NCBI GenBank assembly: GCA_025465465.1
Contig: JAODND010000035.1
Coordinates: 58,284-122,283, forward strand
Source: Frankiales bacterium
Lineage (GTDB): Bacteria > Actinomycetota > Actinomycetes > Mycobacteriales > SCTD01
Direction of reading: 5' to 3'
Length of the DNA stretch: 64,000 bases
Shown: positions 41,972 through 51,328 of the stretch, in pieces
Layout: every line of letters begins with the position of its first letter
Numbering within the stretch: the stretch's first letter is position 1
Notes under the pieces: generated by a model
Databases searched by the model: none
Seen by the model: the letters and a program-made list of their open reading frames with translations, nothing else
Told to the model about the DNA's origin: nothing
Program-made: the position numbers and the translations under genes

Positions 41972-42430
41972 GTGGCGGAGTTCGATGACTTCGTCGGTCC
42001 GCACCTGGATGCGATGTGGTTGTTGGCAAGTCGGTTGGCGGGCCAGGGCGCTCGAGAGGACGTACTGCAGGAAGCTCTGCTGAGTGCCTGGCGCAAGCGC
42101 GGCCAGTACGACCCGGCCAGAGGGACTGCGAAGACCTGGCTGCTGGTCCTGGTCGCGGATCGCGCCCGCAAGAACCGGCGGGCCTACCGGCCTGTGGTGG
42201 AGCTGCACGATGCTGCCGCGACACCGGTCGACCTCGATCTGCGGCTCGACGTACGCAGGGCGGTGGAGACCTTGCCGGCCAGGCAACGGCTGGCGGTGGA
42301 GCTTTACTACGTGCTCGGGCTCCCGACGGCGGAGTGCGCCCGGGTGATGCGGTGCGCGCCGGGAACGGTCAGCTCCACGCTGTCGGATGCGCGTCGCACT
42401 CTGCATGCAAAGCTGGAGGTGCAGGCATGA
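41972..42430 (+). CDS. ECF sigma factor (module 4)
   Basis: 152 residues from GTG 41972 behind GGAGGAGGT. Region 2: FDDFVGPHLDAMWLLASRLAG, REDVLQEALLSAWRKRGQYDP, and WLLVLVADRARKNRRAYR. Region 4: LPARQRLAVELYYVLGLPTAECARVMRCAPGTVSSTLSDARRTL (in parts). The stop overlaps the partner's ATG (ATGA). The 11 bases GTTGAGGCAGT upstream (41928-41938) also occur inside the 83-bp repeat. Confidence 0.92.
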   Translation: MAEFDDFVGPHLDAMWLLASRLAGQGAREDVLQEALLSAWRKRGQYDPARGTAKTWLLVLVADRARKNRRAYRPVVELHDAAATPVDLDLRLDVRRAVETLPARQRLAVELYYVLGLPTAECARVMRCAPGTVSSTLSDARRTLHAKLEVQA

Positions 42431-43632
42431 ACGACGACGAGCTCGATCGCCTGCTCCGGGGCTGGGGCCAGTGGGAGGCTGGCAACGCCGGTTCGCTACC
42501 CCCGCTGAGGCTGGGGCACCCCGCCCGTCGACTGCTCCCGGTCGCGGCGGCCGCACTGCTGGTGCTGGCGACAGTTGTCGGGATCACCCTCGCCGTCGGG
42601 TCCGGCCCCGGAGGTTCCGTCGGTCCGGGAGTGACGCCCACGGCGTCGGCTGCCGCGGGAGTGCCCTGGGCGCCGCTGCCGTACGCGGACGTCGTGCCGC
42701 TGCGGGTGTCACCCACCCCGGTGGTCACCGGGCCGCCCTGCCAGCTGGTGGATCTGTCGTTGGCGTTCGGCGACAGCGACGGAGCGGGCGGCTCCATCGT
42801 GCAGTCCGTCGTCGTGCGCGCTGCTCGGACGTGCCGCTTGAGCGGGCCGGTCAGCGGCATGTCGGCTCTGGTCGGCAGGTCGCGGACCGACGTCGGAGTC
42901 TTCCAACGGGGGGATCTGTCGGGGGTCATCACGCCTGAGGTGCCGGGACTGCTCGCGGTCGAGTTCGGGTACCGGTGCAGCGACTACAACCCGCCGCGAC
43001 ACCTCGCCACCTACACCGCAGTGCGGCTCACCGTCCTGGGCCACGAGCTTGACGTCCATCCCGGCGGGCGCACAGCGGCCTGGCATCCCACCGCCGATTC
43101 CCTGCAGATGTGCGCTCCCGCCGTCGTGACCACCTACGGTTCCGGCACCGCCGCCCCTCCGCCGGTCGTCGAGCACCAGCCGCTGAACGATCTCGTCGCC
43201 ACGGTCGAGGCCCCCGCGAGTGCGCAGGCCGGCACCATCGTGCACTTCTCCGTCATCCTGACTAACCCCACCAGCAAGCCGATCGGCTTCGGTTCCTGTC
43301 CGAGCTACATCGAGACGGTCAGAACCAACAAGGGGAGCTACCAGCTCAACTGCCCACAGGCCACAGCCATCGCCGCCGGCCAGCAAGAGCGGTTCGAGAT
43401 GGAACTGCGACTCAACGCGGACACCCCCGCAGGGCCAGCACAGCTGACGTGGACCCTGGCGCTGATCACCGAAGGCGGGTCCGCGCCGGACCCCTTCCAC
43501 AACACTGCGAACCTCATCATCACCCGCTCGGACTCGAAACCAACCAGTGACCAACAAGGATGCGGAGGACCCTCCCCGACGGCCGGCGGCACCCCTCCGC
43601 CCTGCGACCCGAGCAAGCCACCCATTCCCTGA
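42427..43632 (+). CDS. Anchored sigma partner with DUF4232-like ectodomain (module 4)
   Basis: 401 residues. Cytoplasmic N-terminus (about 1-34, starting NDDELDRLLRGWGQWEAG), membrane helix (LLPVAAAALLVLATVVGITLAVG), then an ectodomain with a DUF4232-like part (about 95-240; PCQLVDLSLAFGDSDGAGG and CRLSGPVSG). A second immunoglobulin-like part (about 255-360; VEAPASAQAGTIVHFSVILTN) precedes a Pro/Gly-rich tail. It is the largest of the four partners and shares the DUF4232-like plan with module 2. Confidence 0.82.
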   Translation: MNDDELDRLLRGWGQWEAGNAGSLPPLRLGHPARRLLPVAAAALLVLATVVGITLAVGSGPGGSVGPGVTPTASAAAGVPWAPLPYADVVPLRVSPTPVVTGPPCQLVDLSLAFGDSDGAGGSIVQSVVVRAARTCRLSGPVSGMSALVGRSRTDVGVFQRGDLSGVITPEVPGLLAVEFGYRCSDYNPPRHLATYTAVRLTVLGHELDVHPGGRTAAWHPTADSLQMCAPAVVTTYGSGTAAPPPVVEHQPLNDLVATVEAPASAQAGTIVHFSVILTNPTSKPIGFGSCPSYIETVRTNKGSYQLNCPQATAIAAGQQERFEMELRLNADTPAGPAQLTWTLALITEGGSAPDPFHNTANLIITRSDSKPTSDQQGCGGPSPTAGGTPPPCDPSKPPIP

Positions 43633-43846
43633 CGGACGAGCAGCCCGCCGCCATGAGCAGCGCGAGGGACGAGCCCTGACCGGAGGAGGAGGCTAGCGCC
43701 TGCTGAGCGGCGCCTACCGATGGTTCGACCAGCCACACGTGTGCGCAGTTCACCAGGTGACGCGAACCCACTCGATCCATTCCGCGAGGTTGCCGCGGCT
43801 GAGCGCAGCGAGCGCGGCAAGGATTTCGCCGCCGCTCGTTGAGAGC

Positions 43847-44656
43847 TCAGCAGCGCCCGGTGTTGGGACTGAGCCTGTAGATGGCGTCGATCAACACCAG
43901 CCTGCCTGCAGAGAGCCGAACCCTGCCCACGCTAGGGATCGCAGTGGTCCCCCTAGCAGGCCGAAGGCGTGGCTCGACCTCACCCGGGGACACCTTGAGC
44001 GGGTCGATGAGGTCCCGGCCTCGCGAGTCGGTGATCCGCAGGTCGCCTTGACCCGTCCCGCCCACCTTCATGAAGAAGACCCGCCGTATGGCTCCCTTCG
44101 GGACGTGGGGAAAGCGGCACGTCGCCACTGCAGTGTCGAGCGTGAGCTTGGGCGTCGGGAGATCGCCGGAAAGGGCGATGAACTGCTGGACGCCATAGCC
44201 ATACTCATCGTCGATCGCCCGCTTGATGGCATCGACTGAGACGCTCGCCGGGAAGCCCCAGGTGCTGTCATAGGTGGCCTTCACCTCGTCGGCGCTCTTT
44301 TGGTCCCTGCGCACCAGGTCAAAGACGCCATCGACTGTCACCGGCTTGTCCGTGTTCTGCAACAAGCGCTGTTCGCCCTCGACCGGTGATGCGGACACGA
44401 CCTTGCTGTCCACGACCCGGATGCGCGCATACCGCGCGCCGATCATGCTGCCGTAGACCAGGGTGAACTCGTAGGAGCCCGGCGCCCGTTTCCTCCAGGT
44501 CTGCTCGTGCTCCATGACAGCGGAAGTCGCGTCAGCAGGCGTTTGACCGCGGGGTGCCTTCGCAGGTGGGGCTGACTTGCACCCCGTAGTGGTGAGCGCC
44601 ACCACCAGACCCAAGCTGAGAACGAACGAGCGCCGCATGCGCATGAGACGCAGCAT
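43847..44656 (-). CDS. DUF6174-like lipoprotein
   Basis: 269 residues. The signal peptide ends in lipobox TTGC (about residue 26). The middle segment EHEQTWRKRAPGSYEFTLVYGS and ARIRVVDSKVVSASPV matches the DUF6174 pattern (W..Y.F.....G...RI.VVDG.V). A related second half follows with TVDGVFDLVRRDQKSADEVKATYD and a Tyr-rich helix. Surface-anchored, function unknown. Start uncertain among three close ATGs (44656, 44644, 44638). Confidence 0.78.
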   Translation of the reverse strand: MLRLMRMRRSFVLSLGLVVALTTTGCKSAPPAKAPRGQTPADATSAVMEHEQTWRKRAPGSYEFTLVYGSMIGARYARIRVVDSKVVSASPVEGEQRLLQNTDKPVTVDGVFDLVRRDQKSADEVKATYDSTWGFPASVSVDAIKRAIDDEYGYGVQQFIALSGDLPTPKLTLDTAVATCRFPHVPKGAIRRVFFMKVGGTGQGDLRITDSRGRDLIDPLKVSPGEVEPRLRPARGTTAIPSVGRVRLSAGRLVLIDAIYRLSPNTGRC

Positions 44657-44752
44657 CCGCCCATTCGGTTCCTCGCGCGAGGCTCCTTCAGAGGCGCAAC
44701 TCGACCGCGGCTAGCGCCCCGTCTCGGTGAACCCCTGGATCGTGCGCCACCG

Positions 44753-44920
44753 CTATCGACTGTTGCGGAACCGGAAGTAGAACGCGCCGAACACCAGCAC
44801 GATCCCGATGTTCGCGGCCAGCCGCTCCCAGAACCGGTGCGAGAAGAACAGAATGTCCACGGCGACCACGACGACCATCAGCGCGAGCGCGTAGGAGGCC
44901 CCGATGACTCGTGTGCTCAT
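44753..44920 (-). CDS. Possible 55-residue membrane protein
   Basis: Begins MSTRVIGASYALALMVVVVA, has two helices (SYALALMVVVVAVDILFFS and NIGIVLVFGAFYFRF) and ends RFRNSR. Clean hydrophobic pattern; no family. The longer in-frame extension to 45190 is Ser/Arg/Pro-rich shadow sequence and was rejected. Confidence 0.48.
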   Translation of the reverse strand: MSTRVIGASYALALMVVVVAVDILFFSHRFWERLAANIGIVLVFGAFYFRFRNSR

Positions 44921-45062
44921 GCGCACCTCCGCTGCCTGAAGCCTGAGCCTACGGCGCTTCCCAGACACCGAGGGGATCGCCTGCTCCCGTGCGCGCATCG
45001 GCATGGTGTCGCTGTTCAGGCGCTTGCCGCTCCTACGAGTCGAGCACACGTCGCCAGTGGGA

Positions 45063-46463
45063 CTACCGGACAAAGGCGGACCGGACGAGGATGTCGCTGT
45101 CGACGCCCGGGGTAGTTCCAGCCGTGGTGGGCCAGGTCGCGGTGACGCCACGGCTGGTTGGGGCCAGGCCGATGTAGTCGCCGATGCCATAGCAGTTGGA
45201 GTTGCCGAACGCCTCGGTCGTGTCGAGGAAGTCAGAGGTGCTGCGGGACAGGCGGATCACGGTGGATGCCCCGGAGCCAGCGCCCTGACGCAGCACCGCC
45301 AGGTGGGCGTCGTAGCTCGTCTGCGCGAGGTCGGTGGTCTCGAGCCACGCGATCGCGACGCCACCTGTCGGGAGCGCCGCGACCGCGGGGGCCCACTGGA
45401 CGGAAGCGCCAACGGGGCCTGAGCGGGCGGATGCGACAGGACCCGTCGCGAAGGTGCGACCGCCGTCGTAGCTGACCGCGTGCTCGATCCGGCCGGAGCC
45501 GCCGGTGACCGCACCCGGAGTGGGCAGGTAGACGTTGGGCACCGCGGGTGAGCCGAGGGCCGCCACGACGTGCAGGCCGCCGCGGATGTCGAAGGCGACC
45601 CGCACGCTCTTGCTCGCACGCTGATGCTGACCGATCGTGCCGCGGAGCGGGCAACCGGCATCGCTGCGGCCAGGGTCGGTGCCGAGCAGGACGACGTGCT
45701 CCGGTGAGAAGGTGCGGCCGGCGTCGTGGCTGACGCGGACAGCGACGCCTGAGCCGGTCTCGTAGACGGCCGCCACAGTGCCGTCGGGTCCGACGGCCAC
45801 GTCGGGAAAGCCGGACGCTGACTGGAGCACCACCGGCGGCCCCCAAGACCGTCCGTCGAAGCTCCGCAGGACCGTTCCCTTTCCGATCGCGTCCCAGACC
45901 AGGTAGGAGCGGCCGCGATAGCGGCTCGCGCGTCCGATGTCGGAGGCCAGGAACTCCTTGTCGTCGGTGACTGTGCCCGTGATCGTGACCTTCGGCAGCC
46001 GCGTCATCGTCAGTGACGGCGCGATGCGGAAGGCGCCCACGATCAGCGACCCGTTCGGCTCCCCGAGCAGCGTCGCCAGGAGCGCCGAGCCGGGATGCGC
46101 CGGGTCGGGTGCCAGCGCCGGGTCGCCGGAGAAGTACTCACCCTCGACCAGCGGGCTCGACGTCACCAGCCTGGCCCGACCGCCGCCCTCAGGCAGCAGC
46201 TGCACCGTCGTCAGGTGAAAGTGGCCGGTCGGGTTGATCGGGCAGGTCTGGTCGTCGTTGTAGGCAACCCACGTGCCCGCGCTCGTCACTGCAGTGCTGG
46301 GCTCACCCTCCAGTGGGCAGCCGGTCACGCCCACACCGGGCGTCCTCACCCGGATCTCCGCACCCAGCCGGACTGGGACACTGCCCGCCGTTGCGCCGCC
46401 GGCGATGGCGGCACAGGCAGCGATCAGCAACGCGGAGCAGAGCAGAAGGCGACGGCGGGGCAC
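45063..46463 (-). CDS. Secreted sialidase-like beta-propeller protein
   Basis: 466 residues. Signal peptide (about 1-27; LLLCSALLIAACAAIAGGATAG). The rest is a repeat-rich propeller with Asp-box-like turns: VSHDAGRTFSPEHV and VSYDGGRTFATGPV match S-x-D-x-G-x-T-(W/F). It also has VVLQSASGFPDVAVGPDGTVAAVY and WLETTDLAQTSYDAHLAVL. The catalytic Arg triad of true sialidases was not identified, so exo-glycosidase activity is unproven; BNR-repeat binding protein is an alternative. GTG start behind AAAGGGA. Confidence 0.8.
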   Translation of the reverse strand: MPRRRLLLCSALLIAACAAIAGGATAGSVPVRLGAEIRVRTPGVGVTGCPLEGEPSTAVTSAGTWVAYNDDQTCPINPTGHFHLTTVQLLPEGGGRARLVTSSPLVEGEYFSGDPALAPDPAHPGSALLATLLGEPNGSLIVGAFRIAPSLTMTRLPKVTITGTVTDDKEFLASDIGRASRYRGRSYLVWDAIGKGTVLRSFDGRSWGPPVVLQSASGFPDVAVGPDGTVAAVYETGSGVAVRVSHDAGRTFSPEHVVLLGTDPGRSDAGCPLRGTIGQHQRASKSVRVAFDIRGGLHVVAALGSPAVPNVYLPTPGAVTGGSGRIEHAVSYDGGRTFATGPVASARSGPVGASVQWAPAVAALPTGGVAIAWLETTDLAQTSYDAHLAVLRQGAGSGASTVIRLSRSTSDFLDTTEAFGNSNCYGIGDYIGLAPTSRGVTATWPTTAGTTPGVDSDILVRSAFVR

Positions 46464-46634
46464 CCAGTCCCTTTCGACGGGCGTTCTCGATCACCTGCAA
46501 CTCCATCAATGACCCGAGACCCGCAAGGCGTCAGGGATCGCGGGGGACTCGTAGGAAGGACTCGGAGCCACGATGGCGAATACGTGACCAAGTGCCTGTC
46601 GCCATCCCAGCGTTTTCGGCTTCCAGGAGTCCTC

Positions 46635-47304
46635 ATGCGCATCGCCCGCCCCGTCATTGCCCTCGCCTTGTGCGGCTCGCTGTTGGCGGTGGGTTCGGCG
46701 TCGGCGGCGTCGAAGCCGAGCGGCCTGCCGAAGGCTCGCTCGTTGTCCTGGACGGACCCCGGCGGTGACGCAAATGGCATCAATGATCAAGGTGGGGTCT
46801 CGCCGGCGAACCCCAGTACCGCGACCCCGGTCCAGGCTGCAGGTGCGGACATCGTGGGTGTGAGCTTCAACCGGGTCGACGACGGCAAGAAGGTGAAGGG
46901 GCTTCAGGTCGTCATGACGCTTGCCTCAGCGCCGATGCCGAACGTGCTCTATCGGGTCACCGGGAGCGTCAAGCAACTGCACGACCTTCTGGTTCCAGTA
47001 CGAGACTCTCGGCGGCGGCGCTCCAGTGGGTGTCCTGCGGCACAACTGCACGCCGAGCAACAGCCCGACTGCCGTCGTGAGCAATACGGTGTCGGTCCCG
47101 ATCGACACGGTCGTGAAGGGCTCGACCATCACCTGGACCCTCAAGGTCAGTGACTTCCCGAGCGGAGTGAAGATCGGCTCGGTGCTCTCGCCGGCCCTTG
47201 GCGAGACCCGCACGATCGTCGGCGCGGCCACCACAGCGGCGGCCACCGCCCCCGTCATCGACGAAACTGCGACCCAGGCGACCACGTACAAGATCGGGCA
47301 GTAG
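46635..47304 (+). pseudogene. Secreted protein gene with a one-base frameshift
   Basis: Starts at ATG 46635 behind AGGAG with a signal peptide (MRIARPVIALALCGSLLAVG, cleavage after SASA). It continues as SLSWTDPGGDANGINDQGG to NVLYRVTGSV. From about 46970-46985 the coding pattern moves to another frame, reading SNCTTFWFQYETLGGGAPVG through ATQATTYKIGQ and stopping at 47304. Removing one base in the CAAGC area restores a single product of about 222 residues. Either a pseudogene or a sequence error. Family unknown. Confidence 0.7.
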
Positions 47305-47577
47305 CCACCTCCCGCGTGAGGCAGTCGCTCGCCCGCGACCGGGCGACGGCAAGTGCTTGGTCGCCGAAGCCCGGCAGGCGACAAGCGCCTGCGGGCCACT
47401 GCACACCGCCGAGCGGTCGCGAGTCGTCGCTACCCGCCCGATCGCGCTCTCCGGCCCCGACCGTAACGTCGCCGGCGTTTGAGCGTTCCCCGCAGCAGAC
47501 AGGAGTTCGTCCGTTGCCGCCGAACATCCGTAGTGCAGGGGCCTGGAAGGTCCGGCTTGTCGTTGGGGGAGCACACT

Positions 47578-48417
47578 GTGCGTCGCTTGGCTTGGATGCT
47601 CGCGCTGATGGGTGCAGCCTCGAGCTTCGCCGCTCTGCCCGCGAGCGCGTCGAGCCTGCAGGTGCAGACGTTCGAGCTTGTTCGGACCACCGCCGGCCCG
47701 GCATGGTTCCAGTTCCACGTTCAAGGTTCACCCAGTGCGTCCCAGCCTCACGGCTTCGACGCCACCATCGCGGCACGAGTGGTGAAGGGCCGGGTCGTCT
47801 CGGCCGCGTCCCTAGGTGCCTACACGTTCGACTACGACTACGGCGTGCACGTCCAGGCGGCCAGCCACGAGGTGAGCGCGTGCCAGCCGTTGGGCGGTTG
47901 CATCGTCAACAGGGTGCTGGCCTACGCCAGCGGCGTCGATGACAGCGACAATGGTGAAGCGGATGCCTTCAACCGGTTCTACATCGTCGAGGAAGGTCCA
48001 GCCAGCGTCACCTTCCGGGCCAACGGGTGGCAGCTCCGTCGCGTCTCTCTTTCCTACCGGTACGTCACCGATGCTGCGGCTGATGCCGACGGCATCTTCA
48101 CCGGTGACCAGGGCTACGAACTCTTCCGGTCCGCCACAGCCACAGGAGGCGCGTTCGGCAGCATCGCCACCGGGGACCCGCCCTGCAGCAACTCCACCGC
48201 AGGGATCGGACTCTCGCCACCCCGCGGCCTCGGCACCGCCACGCTGAGCGGCGGCAACCGCTCGAGCAGCCTGACCTGCCCGACGAACATAGGAACCCCG
48301 TTACTCACCGGCTCCGCCGGCACCCGCATGAACTGGCGCCTCACTGGCCCTGTCGTCGGCGACTCAACCTTCGCCCACGTTCCACTGTTCGTGCTCGACC
48401 TACCCCGCAACCCGTAA
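47578..48417 (+). CDS. Secreted protein of unknown function
   Basis: 279 residues. Signal peptide (RRLAWMLALMGAASSFAALPASAS). The mature part is Gly/Ser/Asp-rich and beta-structured, with a Cys pair in SACQPLGGCIVNRVL and another pair PPCSNST ... LTCPTN. No catalytic motif recognised. GTG 47578 lies behind GGGGGAG. It follows the frameshifted secreted gene by about 270 bases; both may serve the cell surface. Confidence 0.72.
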   Translation: MRRLAWMLALMGAASSFAALPASASSLQVQTFELVRTTAGPAWFQFHVQGSPSASQPHGFDATIAARVVKGRVVSAASLGAYTFDYDYGVHVQAASHEVSACQPLGGCIVNRVLAYASGVDDSDNGEADAFNRFYIVEEGPASVTFRANGWQLRRVSLSYRYVTDAAADADGIFTGDQGYELFRSATATGGAFGSIATGDPPCSNSTAGIGLSPPRGLGTATLSGGNRSSSLTCPTNIGTPLLTGSAGTRMNWRLTGPVVGDSTFAHVPLFVLDLPRNP

Positions 48418-48714
48418 GCCCCCGAAGCCAAGAGTCTGTGAGGCAGCTAGCGCGCCCGCGATCCGTCGGGCGTTCGCGTCGGTTCTACGCCGGTCGGGAG
48501 CGGCACTTCCTCATGACGTCGATGCCGGATCACGACCCATGCAACCGCCTGCACTCGCACCACGTCTGACCTAGGCGAACAAGTCCAGACTTCGTCGCCG
48601 AGGTGTGTGACAAATGCGCGCCGGAGCCGCTCTCCAAGGCTGCGACGTCGACCGTGCGTCAGCGCCCCCCAGCCCCGTGAGCCGCACCGGCATTCCCGCG
48701 GGCAGGGCGCCGCC
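48418..48714. other. 297-bp convergent intergenic stretch
   Basis: Lies between the secreted-protein gene and the GntR gene, which converge. No credible frame, strong hairpin or repeat was seen. Confidence 0.6.
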
Positions 48715-49410
48715 CTATGAGGCCGCCTTCGGAAGGTCCTGCTGGGGCTCGGCGATCTCCAAGACCACGCGCGTTGTGTGTGCGATGTGTTCGCTCATGC
48801 AAGCCTTGGCGCGGACCTCGTCGTGGGCGAGCACTGCGCTCAGCAGCTCGGCGTGCTCCCCATCGATGTCTCTCGCGTCGTCATGGGCAATCGATCGCGA
48901 CCACCGCCGGTAGAGCTCGGCGGAATCGCGCAGCCCCTGGGCGATGCTTTCCAATCGCCGGTTCGGGCAACCGCTGAGCAGGGTGGAGTGAAAGTCACGA
49001 TGCGCCTGGGCCCAGGACTCGCTAAGGCTCTGCTTGTTCTCGCCCCCGATCTTGGGAGTCCTCGTGAGCCGGTGATGCGCGGCGAGGACACGCGATTCCC
49101 ACTCCACGTCCGCGGTCCGGATGGCATAGGACAGGACCAGGGACTCGATGGCGATTCGGGCGTCTGTCAGGTCTTCGAGATCGCTCGGGGAGATGGACAC
49201 CACGCGGAATCCCAGCTGCGGTTCTGCCTGGACCAAGCCTTGCTCCGCCAACCTGGTGAGCGCTTCCCGGATGACACCCACGCTCGCGTTGTATTGCTTG
49301 CACAGCAAGGCGAAGGGAAGCTTTTGTCCCGGCGTGAGAAGACCACCGAGGATGTCGGCTCGCAGTTGCTCCACGATGGCTTCGCTGCGCACGATGCCGC
49401 TACCGGCCAC
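48715..49410 (-). CDS. GntR-family regulator, FCD (FadR-type) ligand domain
   Basis: 231 residues. N-terminal winged helix (about 8-75): EAIVEQLRADILGGLLTPGQKLPFALLCKQY and VGVIREALTRLAEQGLVQAEPQLGFRVV (in parts). C-terminal FCD helical bundle (about 80-220) with the metal-ligand-like HRDFHSTLLSGC and EHAELLSAVLAHDEVRAKACMSEHI. GTG behind GGAGGGG. It is the last gene of the catabolic operon and has its own upstream TCTCGAA direct repeat, so it probably also has an autoregulated promoter. Confidence 0.93.
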   Translation of the reverse strand: MAGSGIVRSEAIVEQLRADILGGLLTPGQKLPFALLCKQYNASVGVIREALTRLAEQGLVQAEPQLGFRVVSISPSDLEDLTDARIAIESLVLSYAIRTADVEWESRVLAAHHRLTRTPKIGGENKQSLSESWAQAHRDFHSTLLSGCPNRRLESIAQGLRDSAELYRRWSRSIAHDDARDIDGEHAELLSAVLAHDEVRAKACMSEHIAHTTRVVLEIAEPQQDLPKAAS

Positions 49411-49429
49411 GTCAGCCCCTCCGCAACTA

Positions 49430-49456
49430 TCTCGAATATCTGGAATAGTCTCGAAT
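49430..49456. promoter_or_regulatory. Direct-repeat operator TCTCGAA-N12-TCTCGAA at the GntR gene
   Basis: TCTCGAAT occurs at 49430-49437 and 49449-49456, 19 bases apart, 20-46 bases upstream of the regulator start. The same half-site and spacing recur at 59397-59422 and 59497-59522. Confidence 0.6.
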
Positions 49457-49506
49457 CTACCGCATGGCTCAGCGACCCATGGCGGACGGCCCGATTCCTG
49501 GCCGGA

Positions 49507-50427
49507 TCAAGAGGAGTGGCTTGAGGTCATCAGCGACGCGAGGTCGTCGGGGCTGAGGAAAGACGGGGGTGGTGGTGGCCCCCAGTTGAAGAGGCCTCGG
49601 GCTCCTTCCAATGCCTCCGGGGTCCAGAGCTGGTCTTCAGGGATGCAGTCCATGTCCGAGTAGTACTCGGAGAAGTTGCCGGCTGGGTCCTTGAAGTACC
49701 AGAAGAAGTTCGAGCCGGCATGGTGGCGTCCGAGCCCCCAGACGTGTCGCTCCGGGCGGTTCTCGAGCAGGGCAAGAGCACCTCGCCCGATCTCGTCAAC
49801 GTCGCGTACTTGCCATGACGTGTGGTGCAGGAAGTTCACAGGGGCCGCGAGCGCCAGCACGTTGTGGTGATCGGTGGAACAGCGCAGGAACGCCCCCCTG
49901 TCCTTGATGAAGTCGCTCGGCTTGAATCCGAGCCCTTCGACGAAGAACCCCGTGGTGGCGTCTAGGTCAGTGGTTCCGATCACGACATGACCAAGCTTGC
50001 GGGGTTGGACCGGACCGGTACGAAGAATGCCTGGAGCACGGCCCGAGGGCCGCTCAATCCGTCCGGGTCCGTTGTAGGGAGTGGGAGGTATGAGCGGCTG
50101 AACGAGCCGGGGCGACGGCTCGACCCTGACCACGAACCCAGCCACGGGCTCGCGGGCGATCACGGCGGCCCCGTCGCGCGAACAGGCGTGTCCACGCGCG
50201 GCAAGCCTGCGTTCAAGACGTTCGATGTCCTCGTGATTGTCGGTTCCCACGACGAGTTCCATGAGCCTGCGCGTTGGAGTCTGGGTCAGGAACAGCTGCT
50301 CCCCGCCGTCGACCGTGGAAAAGGCGGCGGGACCGTGAGGCTGGAGTCCGAAGTCGGTGTAGTAGGAGGCCGTCTCGGCGACGTTCGGAACGCCGATCGT
50401 GACCGCGATCAAGCCGTGCAATGCCAT
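49507..50427 (-). CDS. Two-domain extradiol-dioxygenase-like VOC protein
   Basis: 306 residues, the size of type I extradiol enzymes. The N-terminal VOC module (about 4-100; LIAVTIGVPNVAETASYYTDFGL) is followed by the C-terminal catalytic module. Its candidate 2-His-1-Glu metal ligands are HVVIGTTDLD (His near 146), FLHHTSWQVRDVDE (His near 201) and NFSEYYSDMD (Glu near 253). Expected reaction: ring cleavage of a catechol-like substrate next to the hydroxyls. It is seven bases from the FAH-family gene, consistent with consecutive steps. Substrate unknown. Confidence 0.88.
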   Translation of the reverse strand: MALHGLIAVTIGVPNVAETASYYTDFGLQPHGPAAFSTVDGGEQLFLTQTPTRRLMELVVGTDNHEDIERLERRLAARGHACSRDGAAVIAREPVAGFVVRVEPSPRLVQPLIPPTPYNGPGRIERPSGRAPGILRTGPVQPRKLGHVVIGTTDLDATTGFFVEGLGFKPSDFIKDRGAFLRCSTDHHNVLALAAPVNFLHHTSWQVRDVDEIGRGALALLENRPERHVWGLGRHHAGSNFFWYFKDPAGNFSEYYSDMDCIPEDQLWTPEALEGARGLFNWGPPPPPSFLSPDDLASLMTSSHSS

Positions 50428-50434
50428 CTCGCAC

Positions 50435-51295
50435 CTACTTTCCGTTGTCGCGGGCTCTGAAGCGGTGGCGCATCTCCCCGATGCCTGTCACGTAGCTCAC
50501 GAGCTCGTCGCCCGGTTGCAGCCATCGCTGAGGATCGCGGCCTAGCCCTACGCCGGCGGGGGTCCCAGTGAAGATGACATCTCCCGGGAACAGGGTGACG
50601 ACGGCAGACAAGCCCGCTACCAGGCCCGGCACCGAGCAGAGTAGGCCGCGGGTGCGGCCCTCCTGCATCGTCTCGCCGTTGATGCTGCACCCCAGAGCGA
50701 GGTCGTCGGGATTGTCGAGTTCGTCGGGGGTCACGAGCCAAGGCCCGATCGGCGCAAACTGGGGGAACGACTTTCCGAGGCCGAACTGTGGGGCGGGCCC
50801 GCGGAGCTGCGTGATCCGCTCGGACAGGTCCTGGCCCACTGCAAGCCCAGCGACGTGGGCCCATCCGCTTGCCTCGGCGACCGACGTCGCACCGCGGCCG
50901 ATCACCGCGACGAGCTCGACTTCCCAGTCGGTGTGGCCGCCGTCGGGAAGGGTGATCTCGCCATACGGACCGGTGATCGCGGACGGCCACTTCGTGAAGG
51001 TCGGCGGAAGGTGCTCGGGGGCGGCGAAGCCGGACTCTGTCGCGTGGTCGGCGTAGTTCAGACCGATCGCGAACACCTGGCGGGGCGTCGGGGCTGGGGA
51101 CCCTAGGTCGCTGGCGTCGAACGGCCTCGCCGATGCGGTGTCGGCCTGCTGCACCCATGCGCAAAACTCGTCCCACCGCTCGTAGATCTCCTGAGGGCAG
51201 GAAGTGAACCGACCTGCGCTGGCTTGCTCCACGTCCAGCGCCTTCGTGTCGGACACGAGGAGGCTGAGGCGTCCGGCGATGTTGGCTATGCGCAT
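50435..51295 (-). CDS. Fumarylacetoacetate hydrolase family protein
   Basis: 286 residues. FAH core: FAIGLNYADHATESGF, PSAITGPYGEITLPDGGHTDWEVELVAVIGRGA (in parts; the metal site Glu/Asp lies in DWEVELVAVIG), QDLSERITQLRGPAPQFGLGKSF, and VIFTGTPAGVGLGRDP. The family includes 2-keto-4-pentenoate hydratases, oxaloacetate decarboxylases and acylpyruvases that follow extradiol ring cleavage. Strong AAGGAG ribosome-binding site. It lies directly upstream of the dioxygenase gene. Confidence 0.92.
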   Translation of the reverse strand: MRIANIAGRLSLLVSDTKALDVEQASAGRFTSCPQEIYERWDEFCAWVQQADTASARPFDASDLGSPAPTPRQVFAIGLNYADHATESGFAAPEHLPPTFTKWPSAITGPYGEITLPDGGHTDWEVELVAVIGRGATSVAEASGWAHVAGLAVGQDLSERITQLRGPAPQFGLGKSFPQFAPIGPWLVTPDELDNPDDLALGCSINGETMQEGRTRGLLCSVPGLVAGLSAVVTLFPGDVIFTGTPAGVGLGRDPQRWLQPGDELVSYVTGIGEMRHRFRARDNGK

Positions 51296-51328
51296 TGCAT
51301 TCTCCTTGAGTGATCGAGGGCGCGTCGG

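Noticed and set aside
44921..45190. N-terminal extension of the 55-residue membrane protein
   Set aside because: Ser/Arg/Pro-rich and overlaps the 3' part of the propeller gene in another frame; unlikely to be translated.
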